Source: DATADW01 sp963733905
GTDB taxonomy: Bacteria; Actinomycetota; Acidimicrobiia; Spongiisociales; DATADW01
NCBI GenBank assembly: GCA_963733905.1
Contig: CAVTEU010000003.1
Location: 148,239 to 212,238 of the forward strand
DNA: 64,000 nucleotides
Direction of reading: 5' to 3'
A program made the translations under genes and the position numbers. This document shows, one piece after another, positions 18,758 through 27,873 of the stretch. The notes beneath the pieces are model-generated. The model did no database searches. It was not told the DNA's origin and saw nothing but the letters and a program-made list of their open reading frames with translations. Position 1 is the first letter of the stretch; the number at the start of each line of letters is the position of its first letter.

Positions 18758-19366
18758 ATGCCCGACCGGTCAGTCGCTCTGGCTCCCGCAGTCGAATCGC
18801 AAGGGCTCGGAGCCCCGGACTACGAGCTCGCCGAGACACTGGATCTCGACGACGCCAGCCAGTTGAGGGCCCTGGCCGACGGCACCCGCCTCGCCATACT
18901 CGATCTCATCCTGGAGCGTGCCGCCACGACCACCGAGTTGGCGGGGACCCTCAACAAACCGAAGGGCACCGTCGGGTATCACCTCGAGGTACTCCTCGGC
19001 GCCGGGTTGGTCCGGGTGGTGCGCAGCAAGCGGGTTCGCGCCCTCGAGGCCCGGTACTACGGACGCACGGCCCGCACCTTCGTGATCAAGAGCTTCGACA
19101 AGGGAGTAGTCGAGCCCGACTTCATGATGAGGACCGCCATCGCCGACATGGCCGCTGCCCGGGACCGCCTCCCCGACGAGGCCTACGAGGGTGCCATCCA
19201 GACGATGCGCTACGCCCGCATCGCCACCGAACGGCTCGAGGAGTACAGGGCACGTCTCGACCAACTCGCCGCCGAGTTCACCGCCGAGAGCCGCGTAGGC
19301 GACGTGGTCTGGGGGCTGGTCCTGGCGCTCTTCCCAACGGTGCGTCCCCACCTCCCCAGCCGATGA
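18758..19366 (+). CDS. ArsR-type winged-helix transcriptional regulator
   Basis: DNA-binding regulator of about 202 residues. The winged-helix part spans roughly residues 25-95: DASQLRALADGTRLAILDLI, the recognition-helix region TTTELAGTLNKPKGTVGYHL, and the wing LLGAGLVRVVRSKRVRA. The C-terminal half (KSFDKGVVEPDFMMRT and onward) is helical and acidic and may be an effector or dimer domain. No metal-binding cysteines are seen, so a metal sensor is unlikely. ATG at 18758 (MPDRSVALAP) is chosen. The gene is followed by a 47-bp repeat and an MFS transporter gene in the same direction, a plausible regulatory target. Confidence 0.8.
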   Translation: MPDRSVALAPAVESQGLGAPDYELAETLDLDDASQLRALADGTRLAILDLILERAATTTELAGTLNKPKGTVGYHLEVLLGAGLVRVVRSKRVRALEARYYGRTARTFVIKSFDKGVVEPDFMMRTAIADMAAARDRLPDEAYEGAIQTMRYARIATERLEEYRARLDQLAAEFTAESRVGDVVWGLVLALFPTVRPHLPSR

Positions 19367-19373
19367 TGAACCA

Positions 19374-19420
19374 CTTTGGCGTCACTTCGCGTCCCATGAC
19401 CGCGTTTCCTGACGCCAAAA
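19374..19420. repeat. 47-bp palindromic repeat, copy 2
   Basis: TTTGGCGTCA (19375-19384) and TGACGCCAAA (19410-19419) flank a 25-base middle containing ATGACCGCG. It matches the reverse complement of copy 1 (11835-11881) at 42 of 47 positions. It sits between the ArsR-type gene and the MFS gene, 16 bases before the MFS start. Confidence 0.85.
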
Positions 19421-19436
19421 CCGTTCTGGGCGCCCG

Positions 19437-20775
19437 ATGACCGAGCGAGGTCCCGTCAAGCGCTCGCTCGGAGCCGGATATTGGAAGCTGTGGTCGGCAT
19501 CGGTCATCACCAACCTGGGAGACGGCATGAGCATCGTCGCCTATCCCTGGCTGGCGTCGGCGGTGACCCGCGACCCGGTTCACATCGCGCTCATCGGAGT
19601 CGCCACCAGGCTGCCATGGCTGCTCTTCAGCCTTCCCGCAGGGGTGATCACCGACCGGGTCGACCGGCGCCGTCTGATAGCCGTCATGGACTGGTTCCGC
19701 GCCGCGCTGACGCTGGCGGTTGCGGTGGCGGTGCTCCTCGGGCAATCGGTCATCCCCGACCCGATCGACGTCGCCGCCGGGACCGCCGACCCGCCGGCGG
19801 TCGCCGGGCTCTACCTGGCACTCCTCTATATCAGCGCCCTGCTCCTCGGGTCGGCCGAGGTGCTTCGGGACAACGCGGCGCAGACGCTGATGCCGGCTCT
19901 GGTCGACGCCGAGGATCTGGAGAAGGCCAATGGGAGGCTCTGGGGGGCCGAGATGGTGGCCAATTCCTTCGTGGGGACACCACTTGGCGGGGTCCTCGCC
20001 GGGATCGCCCTATCGCTGCCCTTCTTCGTCGATGCCGGCTCGTTCGCCATCGCCGCCGGATTGGTTTTCGCCATCGGTGGCAGCTTCCGGGCGGTCGGAA
20101 CCGAGGCTCGCGCCGGGATGCGGGCCGAGTTGGCCGAAGGGCTCCGCTGGTTGTGGCGGCATGTCCTGCTCCGCAACCTGGCCGTGTTCCTCGGCCTGGC
20201 GAACGCCCTCAACACGATGGCGTTCGCCACCTACGTCCTCTTCGCCCAGGAGAGCCTCGGGCTCGATGCCGGCGGCTTCGGATTGCTCCTCACCAGCGGC
20301 GCCGTAGGTGGAGTCATCGGGAGCTTGGCGGCATCCCGGGTGAGCCGCCGGCTCGGACCTGGTGTCTCGCTCTTCGTCGCCCTCGGGGGGAGTGCGTTGG
20401 GATACGTGCTCGTCGCCGTCACCGACCAGGCCTGGGTGGTGTGGCTCGTGCTGGCCGTGGAGACCTTCCTCGTCATGGTTTGGAACGTGATCACGGTGTC
20501 ACTTCGTCAGACGATCATCCCGGACCGCCTCCTCGGCAGGGTGAACAGCGTCTACCGGTTCTTCGGGTGGGGAATGATGCCTCTCGGAGCGGCCGCCGGC
20601 GGCGCCGTGGTGTGGTTCGCCGAGATGATGGGTTTGGGAAGAGATTCCGCCCTGCGCGCCCCCTTCTGGGTGGCCGCGGCGAGGTTACGCCCTCCTTTTC
20701 CTGGCGGCGCTCCCCCGCCTGGGAACCGAGAAGATCGAGCAGGCCCGAAGCGAAGCTGCCGATCAACCGACCTAG
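19437..20775 (+). CDS. MFS transporter, frame break near 20685
   Basis: Membrane exporter of the MFS_3 type, about 446 residues. It starts MTERGPVKRSLGAGYWKLWS and shows the loop motif GVITDRVDRRRLIAVMD between helices 2 and 3, then 10-12 hydrophobic segments. After RAPFWVAAA the frame shifts near 20685 and the true C-terminus reads YALLFLAALPRLGTEKIEQ to a TAG at 20773-20775. It is related to the MFS gene at 2.5-3.9 kb. The ArsR-type regulator immediately upstream may control it. Confidence 0.82.
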
Positions 20776-20807
20776 CCCAGCACTGTTCCTCTCGGGAACG
20801 CGCCAGC

Positions 20808-20821
20808 CTACCACCTATCAC
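20808..20821. repeat. Short CTACCAC heptamer pair
   Basis: CTACCAC at 20808-20814 followed by CTATCAC and CTCATCAC. The same unit is repeated three times at 30654-30674. Too short to be convincing alone, but consistent with the 7-bp repeat family found elsewhere in the window. Confidence 0.45.
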
Positions 20822-20830
20822 CTCATCACG

Positions 20831-20851
20831 GGTGATCACGGAGTGATCACC
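20831..20851 (+). terminator. Hairpin GGTGATCAC-GGA-GTGATCACC
   Basis: Perfect 9-bp stem with a 3-base loop, followed by TCCTTCTGT. It lies 55 bases after the MFS stop and 28 bases before the macro-domain gene, so it may end MFS transcription. The two GTGATCAC palindromes are 11 bp apart, so it could equally be a repressor operator for the macro-domain gene. Confidence 0.5.
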
Positions 20852-20879
20852 TCCTTCTGTCCGTCTACCCTGCGCGCCC

Positions 20880-21423
20880 GTGGCCTCCGCATCGGACTCG
20901 GTGGTCGTTGCTGTACGGGGCGACCTCGCCACCCAACAGGTAGACGCCGTGGTGAACGCCGCCAACGAGCATCTCGCCCACGGCGGCGGGGTGGCCGCAG
21001 CGTTGTCCCGCGCCGCCGGACCCAGCGCTCCAGGAGGAGTCCGACCGGTGGGTCGAGGAGCACGGGCCAGTCGACCCGGGTACCGCAGCCGTGACCGGCG
21101 GTGGGGATCTTGCGGCGCAATGGGTGGTGCACGTCGTCGGCCCGCGCTATCGAGAGGGTCAGGACAACCAGGGACTGCTGACCCAGGCGGTGGAGGCGGC
21201 GCTCGACGCCGCGGCCGGTGCCGGGGCGCGCTCGGTGGCGCTCCCCGCCATCTCGGCAGGGATCTTCGGCTACCCCCGTCCCGAGGCGTGCGCCGTCATC
21301 GCACGGACCGCAACGCAATGGGTGGGGCAAAACCCGGGGAAGCTGGACGAGGTGCGGCTGGTGGGCTGGGACGATTCGACAAGGGACGACTTCGCCGCAG
21401 GACTCGAGGGTGCCGCGTCATGA
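20880..21423 (+). CDS. Macro-domain (ADP-ribose-binding) protein, frame break
   Basis: Predicted ADP-ribose or O-acetyl-ADP-ribose binding protein or hydrolase. The signature DAVVNAANEHLAHGGGVAAAL near the start contains the ligand-binding Asn-Ala-Ala-Asn and the glycine loop; SVALPAISAGIFGYP is the second phosphate-binding loop. The frame breaks near 21025; the central part is recovered as EEHGPVDPGTAAVTGGGDLA in another frame. About 180 residues, the usual single-domain size. GTG start at 20880. The stop overlaps the next gene (ATGA). Confidence 0.87.
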
Positions 21424-22211
21424 GCACCGTCGGTCGCCGCTCGGGGTGGTGGCCGGCGGGGCGGGCCGGCACACGCCGGCACCGCGAGTTCGATGCTGCC
21501 TTCGAGCCCGGCGAGCGCTGGGAGGCGGTGTGGGTGGGCGGGGAGAAGCGTGGCTTTCTCCGCCGGACCGTGGTGGTGGAGGACAGCGGCCAGATCAGCG
21601 TCGAGCAGCGTCTGGCCGTCATGTCCCAGGGCGAGATCTCGTGGCTGACGAGCACGGTGTGGGTTGCGGATATCGACGACTTCCCTTGGCACCGCTACGA
21701 GATCACCGTCGGGTTCCGCCCGCCGGTCGTGTGGCTGCACCACGGCGACACGCTCACCTGCGAGGGCATCACCGTCGAAACCACCGCCCTCCCTCTCCCC
21801 ACATTCGGGGCTTACCCGGCCATCGTGAGCATGCCCTTCGACGAGGGGGCGGTGATCGAAGTGACCAGGCTGTTCGACACCGGCGGCATCGTCGACGACG
21901 AGGCGGCGCTGGTCTCCACCGGTTGGGAGGAGGTCGAGATCGGTGGCGAACCGCAGCCGCTGTGGAGGGTCGATCTCTACGCCGGAGGGCGGCTCAGTGC
22001 CAGCTTCTGGATGGACGCCGTTCGTCATCTCCGGTTGTCCGATTGGAAGGGAGCGATGCTCTCGCCGACCCCGGTGGCCGAGGTGCTCGACGGGTTTCCT
22101 CAGGACATGGTCCTGCTCGCTGCCGGGACACGCGGAACTCTCTGCGTTGACTCCCGGACGGTTGCCGTCCATCCACAGGTACACTCCCTGCCACTGATTC
22201 GTTCACGTTGA
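21420..22211 (+). CDS. Conserved-looking hypothetical protein, 263 residues
   Basis: I do not recognise the family. The frame is intact, with no signal peptide and no membrane helix. It has alternating strands with many Trp residues (RWEAVWVGGEKRGFLRRTVV, VWVADIDDFPWHRYEITVGF, ISWLTSTVWV), suggesting a beta-rich fold. Translational coupling to the macro-domain gene (ATGA overlap) suggests a functional link, for example in ADP-ribose metabolism, but that is inference only. The last part, VDLYAGGRLSASFWMDAVRH, resembles the pattern of DUF3108-like or lipoprotein-carrier-like folds, which I could not confirm. Confidence 0.6.
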   Translation: MSTVGRRSGWWPAGRAGTRRHREFDAAFEPGERWEAVWVGGEKRGFLRRTVVVEDSGQISVEQRLAVMSQGEISWLTSTVWVADIDDFPWHRYEITVGFRPPVVWLHHGDTLTCEGITVETTALPLPTFGAYPAIVSMPFDEGAVIEVTRLFDTGGIVDDEAALVSTGWEEVEIGGEPQPLWRVDLYAGGRLSASFWMDAVRHLRLSDWKGAMLSPTPVAEVLDGFPQDMVLLAAGTRGTLCVDSRTVAVHPQVHSLPLIRSR

Positions 22212-22238
22212 GTTCCCTCTCCCCTCGGAGGTCGATGG

Positions 22239-22472
22239 ATGAGGTTCGTGCTCGCATACCTCGATCCCGGTTCAGGAAGCCTGATCGTCCAGGTGCTGCT
22301 CGGCGGTGCTGCCGGTGTCGCGGTGATGATGAAGACGATGGGCCGCCGCTGGTTCAAGCGCGACCAGGAGCAAGGGGCTGAGGCCGAAGAGGCCGATCCC
22401 GAGGCGCTCGCCGAGAGCGACCACGAGGAGACCGTCGACCGGGCGACCAACCTGCCCGGCGATCGCGCCTGA
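22239..22472 (+). CDS. Small membrane protein with YLDPGSGS motif, 77 residues
   Basis: Short protein: MRFVLAYLDPGSGSLIVQVLLGG, one hydrophobic helix ending at MMKTMGRRWFKRD, then an acidic tail (EQGAEAEEADPEALAESDHEE). Small proteins with a Y-(I/L)-D-P-G-(S/T)-G-S start are widespread and, from memory, often lie beside glycan-related methyltransferase and sulfatase genes, as here. CGGAGG precedes the ATG. The biochemical role is unknown to me. Confidence 0.75.
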   Translation: MRFVLAYLDPGSGSLIVQVLLGGAAGVAVMMKTMGRRWFKRDQEQGAEAEEADPEALAESDHEETVDRATNLPGDRA

Positions 22473-22497
22473 CCCGACCTCAGATCGGCTCGAGTTG

Positions 22498-23905
22498 GTG
22501 ACGTCCCCGGTCCGACCCGAGCCCGGCTCGTTCCGCGACCCTGCGGGTCGTGTCTTCTATGCCTCGGGGAAGGTGTACCGCACCCTCGATCAACGGGGAC
22601 TGGCCGACTTCCAAGCGCTGCTCGAATCGGGGCTGCTCGACACGCTGATTCGAGAGGGCGACGCTGGTCGAGACACGTCTCCTCGAAAGCGACGAGGCGA
22701 CGGCGCTGGCTCCGCCCGGGGAGTGGGCCGGGATCCTCGAGCACGAAGCCATCCCCTTCCTCTCCTACCCGTTCGAGTGGACCTTCTCCATGTTGCGGGC
22801 AGCCGGCGCTCCTCCAACTGGACATACTCGAGCAGGCACTCACCGCAGGTCTCACCCTCAAGGACGCCACGCCGTTCAACATCCAGTTCCGCGGCTCACG
22901 ACCGGTGTTCATCGACGTCGGATCGTTTCAGCGGCTGGGAGATGGTGAGCCCTGGGTTGGATACCGGCAGTTCTGCCGGCAGTTCCTCTACCCGCTGATG
23001 ATGCGCGCCCACCTCGGCATCCCGTTCCAACCCTGGCTGCGTGGCGACCCCGAGGGACCCAGTGCCGCCGACATCAGCGCCATGATGTCGGGCCGCGACA
23101 TGCTCCGATCGGGTGTGGCCATGCATGTCTCGCTCCAGGCGAGGGCGGAACGGCGCTTCCAGGGCGATGCTGTCCGTGACGACCTCCGTCGAGCCGGATT
23201 CACCACCGACATGATCCTGGCGAACGTGCGAGGACTTCGAAAGGTGGTAGACGGGCCTCGCCTGGGATCCTCCGTCCTCGGATTGGTCGGAGTACGCCGA
23301 GGACTGCCAGCACGTCGCCGCCCACCGCTCCAAGAAGGAGACCTTCCTGCGCGCTGCCATCGACCAGATCGGACCGCAGCGGGTACTCGATCTCGGGGCC
23401 AACGACGGGTTCTTCTCACGAGCGGCGGCAGAGCGCTCCGAGGTGGTCGTGGCCGCCGACGCCGACGAGCTGGTGCTCGACCGGTTATTCGGATCGCTGG
23501 TCGCCGAGGGCTCGGAGTCGTGTCCAGCCGCTGCTCGTCGACCTGTCCAACCCTTCGCCGTCAATGGGATGGAGGGGGCAGGAGCGGTCGTCGCTCGCCG
23601 GTCGTGCGAGGCCTGACCTGGTCATCGCATACGCCGTGATCCATCACCTGGTCGTGGGGAGGAGCGTCCCGCTGGCGGAAGTGATCGGGTGGCTGTCGGA
23701 CTTCGGGTGCCCGGTGGTCCTGGAGTGGGTCGGCCCCGAAGACCCCATGTCAAAGCAACTAGCCGCCAACAAACGACCCGAGGAGATCCACCCCGACTAC
23801 CGGGAAGATGCGGTTCGCCCCGTCATCGAAGAGCAGTTCGTCGTGGTGCGCCAAGAGCCTCTTCCCGGGGAAACCAGGGCACTGCTCCTCCTCATCCCCA
23901 AATGA
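22498..23905 (+). CDS. SAM-dependent methyltransferase, NoeA-like, several frame breaks
   Basis: Class I methyltransferase with a NoeA-type N-terminal region. It starts GTG at 22498 (TSPVRPEPGSFRDPAGRVFY). The NoeA-like core is DATPFNIQFRGSRPVFIDVG followed by WVGYRQFCRQFLYPLMM. The Rossmann SAM-binding loop is VLDLGANDGFFSRAAA (near 23385). Breaks occur near 22665, 22815, 23265, 23520 and 23600; all pieces are collinear and end EQFVVVRQEPLPGETRALLL. About 468 residues. The stop overlaps the start of the sulfatase frame (ATGA). A substrate in extracellular polysaccharide or glycolipid is suggested by the neighbours. Confidence 0.75.
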
Positions 23906-26080
23906 CCGAGCCCAGGGCAGCCGCCGCCGAGGTGAGCGGCGACGACCCGAATGTCATTGACCCAAGTCGTTGACCCAAATGTTGTTGACCAATGTCGTTG
24001 ACAAGGCATCCCGAGTCGATCTGATCCTCTCGGCGCTCGCGGTCACCGCCATCGCCGTCGCCCAGCCCATCCTCGACCTGCTGGGACGCACCCCCGAATT
24101 CTTCACCGCCCGGGCCGCTCCCACGGTCGATGTCGTGATGCTCGGTGTGGTGCTCGGAGTCGCTCTTCCGCTGCTGGTGGCCGGGATCGTCCTGTTGGCA
24201 GATGTCATCTCGCACCGCGCCGGGATAGCGGTCCATGCCGTAGTCCTGGTCGTCACCGGAGGTCTTCTGACCCTGCAAGTGCTGAGCGCACCGCGGTGTC
24301 GGAGTGGCCCGGCTGGGTGCAGATCGCCATCGCAATCGCGGCAGGAGTGGCGCTCGTTGTCGGTTACCACCGCTGGCGACCGGCGCGCCGCCTACTCGAC
24401 TACGCCGCGGTCGCCCCCGTCGTGGTGCTCGTGGTGTTCGCCCTCATCGCCCCTACCTCGACGCTCATCTGGGGACAGCCGGCCGCTGCCGCCGAACCAG
24501 TCGCCCTGCCCGTCGAGCCGACGGCGCCGGTGGTGATGATCGTCTTCGACGAGTTCCCGGTGGCCACCCTGATCGACGAGCAGGGTGAAATCCGCGCCGA
24601 GGATTTCCCTGGCTTCGCCCGCCTCGCCGAGGACGGGACCTGGTTCCGCAACGCAGTCGGGTCCCACGAACGGACCGAGGAGGCACTCCCCACGATCCTC
24701 TCCGGCAACGTGGCGCCGCTCGACGAGAAGGTCCCCACCGCGGCCGAATACCCCGAGACGCTCTTCACCCTGCTCGGCGGGAGCTATCAGGTGTCGGCGT
24801 CGGAGTCGGTCACCGAGCTTTGCCCGACCACCGTTTGCGTCGGCGGCAGCCGCCAGCGCCTCCCCTGGGGCTCCAGGTGGCAGGTCGCTGGGCAGCGATC
24901 TGTCGGTGGTGGCCGGGCACGTCTTCCTCCCCACCCAGATCGCATCCGGGCTCCCCCCGATCGACCAGAGCTGGGCCGGTTTCGCCGTCCCCAAGACCCA
25001 GGAGGACTGGAACCTCAACCAGAGGTTCAACGACCATGTCGAGGCAGACCGGCGGATCGCGGTGGACGAGTTCCTCGATGAGATCGACCATCCGCTCGCC
25101 GCCGACGAGCTCCACTTCGCCCACATGCTCCTCCCCCACAGCCCTTGGGACCTCCTCCCCGACGGAAAGCGCTACGTCCCGGCTCTGCTGCCCCCGTCGG
25201 ATTCCACCACCTGGACGGCGGATGCCTGGGTGGTGGAGCAGGCCTACCAGCGCCACCTGCTCCAAACGCAGTACGTCGACAGCTTCATCGGTGAGTTGAT
25301 CGAGCGGCTGGAACGCAATGGCAGCTACGACGAGGCGCTCGTCGTGGTGACCGCCGACCACGGCACCGCCATCAGGCCGCAGGACGCTCCGTCGAATCAT
25401 CGCCGAGGACAACGTCGGGGAGGTGGCCGCGGTCCCGCTCTTCGTCAAGCTTCCCGGCGGCTCGGGCACGGCGCCGTCGGACGACCGGGCGGAGTCGGTG
25501 GACGTCCTCCCGACGATGGCTGCGGCCCTCGGGGTCGACGTCCCGTGGGAGGTCGATGGCGTGGACCTGTTCGGCGATGATCCAGCACAGGACCGAGAGC
25601 ACGATGATCGGCTCCGACCAGCCGGTGACATTCGGCGTCGCCGGGACCGAGAAGCTCGACGTGGCCCGCTACCACCTGGAGTGGTTCGGTGATCGCGGAC
25701 CCTACGGGCTGGTCCCTTCCGGCTATGCCGACCTGTTCGGGGCCGACCTGTTCGGGGCCGGTCTCGACGGGCTCACCATCACCGAGAGTTCGCAGGCGGG
25801 GGTCCGTCTCGACCAGCGGTACCCGGTGGCCGATCCCGATGAAGACGACTTTCCCGCGCTGATGAGCGGGGTCATCACCGGGGTCCCGCCGGCCAATCAG
25901 TTCGTGGCGGTCGCATTCGACGACACGGTGGAGGCCGTCACCCGCACCTGGTACCAGGACGAGGAGGTGCACTTCCAGGCGATGGTTCCTCCGGAGGTGA
26001 TCGAGGGCGGAGGCAGCCCCGAGATCTACCTGGTCACCGGGACCGAGGGAGATCGTCTGCTGACCCACCTTCCCGGCTGA
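23902..26080 (+). CDS. Membrane-anchored sulfatase/alkaline-phosphatase-fold protein, several frame breaks
   Basis: N-terminal membrane helices (VDLILSALAVTAIAVAQPIL; VVMLGVVLGVALPLLVAGIV; a pair near 24320-24470) precede an extracytoplasmic hydrolase domain. The hydrolase starts VVMIVFDEFPVATLID (metal-binding Asp, with Glu) and contains EALVVVTADHGTAIRP, the metal-binding D-H-G motif. Breaks occur near 23970, 24295, 24890, 25385 and 25590. No Cys/Ser formylglycine motif is obvious, so a phosphoglycerol- or phosphoethanolamine-transferase-like role is possible. Four 13-14-bp tandem repeats lie across the first break. It is the last gene of the YLDPG/methyltransferase/sulfatase run; its end overlaps the convergent gene by 47 bases. 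Confidence 0.75.
23950..24004. repeat. Tandem repeat, unit 13-14 bp, four copies
   Basis: Units AATGTCATTGACCC (23950-23963), AAGTCGTTGACCC (23964-23976), AAATGTTGTTGACC (23977-23990) and AATGTCGTTGACAA (23991-24004). The second unit is one base short; adding that base would join the two reading frames of the sulfatase gene into one. Confidence 0.75.
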
Positions 26081-26883
26081 GGTCGGGACCCTCCGCCCAC
26101 TTTCGAACGATCTCGTGGACGGCATCCAGCCCGTCGGTGAGCGCCGCCGGGCCCGGCTGGAGGATGATCTCGGCGGGGATCTCGAATGCGGTCCGCTCCC
26201 TCACCGGTTCGAGTGCGTCCCAACCGGGACGGGCCCAGACCTTCTCCGGCTGGTACTTCTTGCCGCACCACGAGGCGAGGAGCAGATCGGGTCGGCGGCG
26301 GACCACCTCCATCGGGTCGGCGACGATCCGATCCTTGGCCAGCCCCGAGCTGGCACGGTCGGCGAAGACGTCGATGCCACCGGCGATCCCGATGATCTCC
26401 GACACCCACCCGATCCCGGAGATCATCGGGTCGTCCCACTCCTCGAAGTAGACCCGGGGGCGTCGCCGCAGCCTCGAGGCATCCTCCCGCACCGTATCGA
26501 CATGGGCGACGAGCCTCTCGGCGTAGTCATCGGCCCGGTCAGCCGCCCCGACCATCGCACCCAGCCTTCGGACGTAACCGACGATCCCGTCGACGGTGCG
26601 ATGGTTGCTGATCCAGACCTCGACCCCTGCTGCGATCAGGTCTCGGGCGATGTCGGCCTGGATGTCGGAGAACCCCACAACGAGATCCGGCTCGCAGATC
26701 GAGGATCTTCTCGGTTTGGGCGCTGGTGAAAGCCGAGACGATTGGCTTCTCGGTGCGCGCCTGGGGCGGCCGCTTGGTGAAGCGGGAGATCCCGGCGATG
26801 CGGTGCGACTCCCCGAGGGCATAGAGGACCTCGGTTGGCTCCTCGGTGAGGCAGACGATGCGTTGCGGAAATGGATCGGGCAC
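26034..26883 (-). CDS. Helical-backbone metal/cobalamin receptor-like substrate-binding protein, cytoplasmic form, frame break
   Basis: Resembles BtuF/FepB-type (COG0614) binding proteins: MPDPFPQRIVCLTEEPTEVL at the start, then EPDLVVGFSDIQADIARDLI, GWVSEIIGIAGGIDVFAD and the typical RRRPDLLLASWCG. The frame breaks near 26700. About 283 residues. No signal peptide is present, so this is the soluble subgroup often annotated as a cobalamin-binding protein, not a transporter component; no permease or ATPase gene is nearby. It overlaps the sulfatase 3' end by 47 bases on the opposite strand and lies 12 bases after the dehydrogenase gene. Confidence 0.75.
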
Positions 26884-26895
26884 GGATCGTCCAGG

Positions 26896-27798
26896 CTAGG
26901 TGTCGGCCGTGGGCTCGCCCAGAGAGACGCCGACCATCTCCTCCAGCGCCTTCACCAGGGCGTGGTTCCCCTCGGCTCCGAGACCCCTCGCCTGGAGCGC
27001 TCGGTATAGCTGGAAGACGAGCGCGGTCCCGGGCAGGGGTGCTCCGATCTGATCGGCTGCCTCCAGCACCAGCCGCAGATCCTTCTGTTGGAGGTCGATG
27101 GTGAAACCAGGGGTCCAGTCGCGCACGATCATCTGTGGGCCCCGGTTGGCCAGCATCCACGAACCGGCGGCACCTCCGACGACTGCTTCGAGGGTCGGCT
27201 CCAGCTCCAGCCCACCCATCTGGGCGAAGAGCAGCGCCTCAGACGAGGCGAGCTGATTCACCACCACCAGGATCTGGTTGACCAGCTTGACCATCTGACC
27301 GGACCCGACCGGCCCGACGTGGATCACCTTGGAGCCGTATGCGCTCGAGGTAGGGGAAGGCTCGTTCAACGTCGGCGAGGTCACCCCCGACCATGATCGA
27401 GAGGGTGCCCTGCGCCGCACCCTCGGGCCCACCGGAGACGGGGGCATCGAGCCATGCCGCCCCCCGCTCTGCCACCAGGTCGGCCAACCGCCGGGTGGCC
27501 GATGGGCTGATGGTGGAGTGATCGATGAGCAGGGTCCCCGGCGTCAATCCCTCGAGCAGCCCATCCTTCCCGCCCACGATCTCCTCCACGTCGGGCGTGT
27601 CCGAAACGCAGATCATCACCACGCCGGCACTCCCGGGCAAGCGCCGCCGGAGTCGATGCCACCTCGGCGCCACAGCACCCCCTCTGCTCGCTCCCTGGTC
27701 CGATTCCACACCACGACCCGGTGACCGGCGGTAACCAGGTTTGCCGCCATTCCGGACCCCATGCTCCCGATCCCGACAAACCCAACACCCGTCTCCAT
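26896..27798 (-). CDS. NAD(P)-dependent beta-hydroxyacid dehydrogenase (3-hydroxyisobutyrate dehydrogenase family), two frame breaks
   Basis: Rossmann dehydrogenase. It starts METGVGFVGIGSMGSGMAANL (GxGxMG dinucleotide loop), preceded by AAGGAGG. The substrate-site signature is LDAPVSGGPEGAAQGTLSIM, and the catalytic lysine lies in GSGQMVKLVNQILVV (MxKxxNN-like). Frame breaks are near 27650 and 27340. About 300 residues. The exact substrate (3-hydroxyisobutyrate, tartronate semialdehyde, other) cannot be told; a glycerate kinase at 57-58 kb would fit a tartronate-semialdehyde reductase role, but the genes are far apart. Confidence 0.87.
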
Positions 27799-27873
27799 AT
27801 GTCGCCTCCTTCGAAGCCGACAGTATGGGCGGCGTCAGCCAGCGCGGCGGGCGCCGCTACCCTCCTCAACCCC

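Noticed and set aside
11835..19420. The 47-bp element pair as a composite transposon
   Set aside because: No transposase lies between the copies and the enclosed genes are a normal actinobacterial neighbourhood; elements may be mini-elements but are not shown to mobilise the segment.
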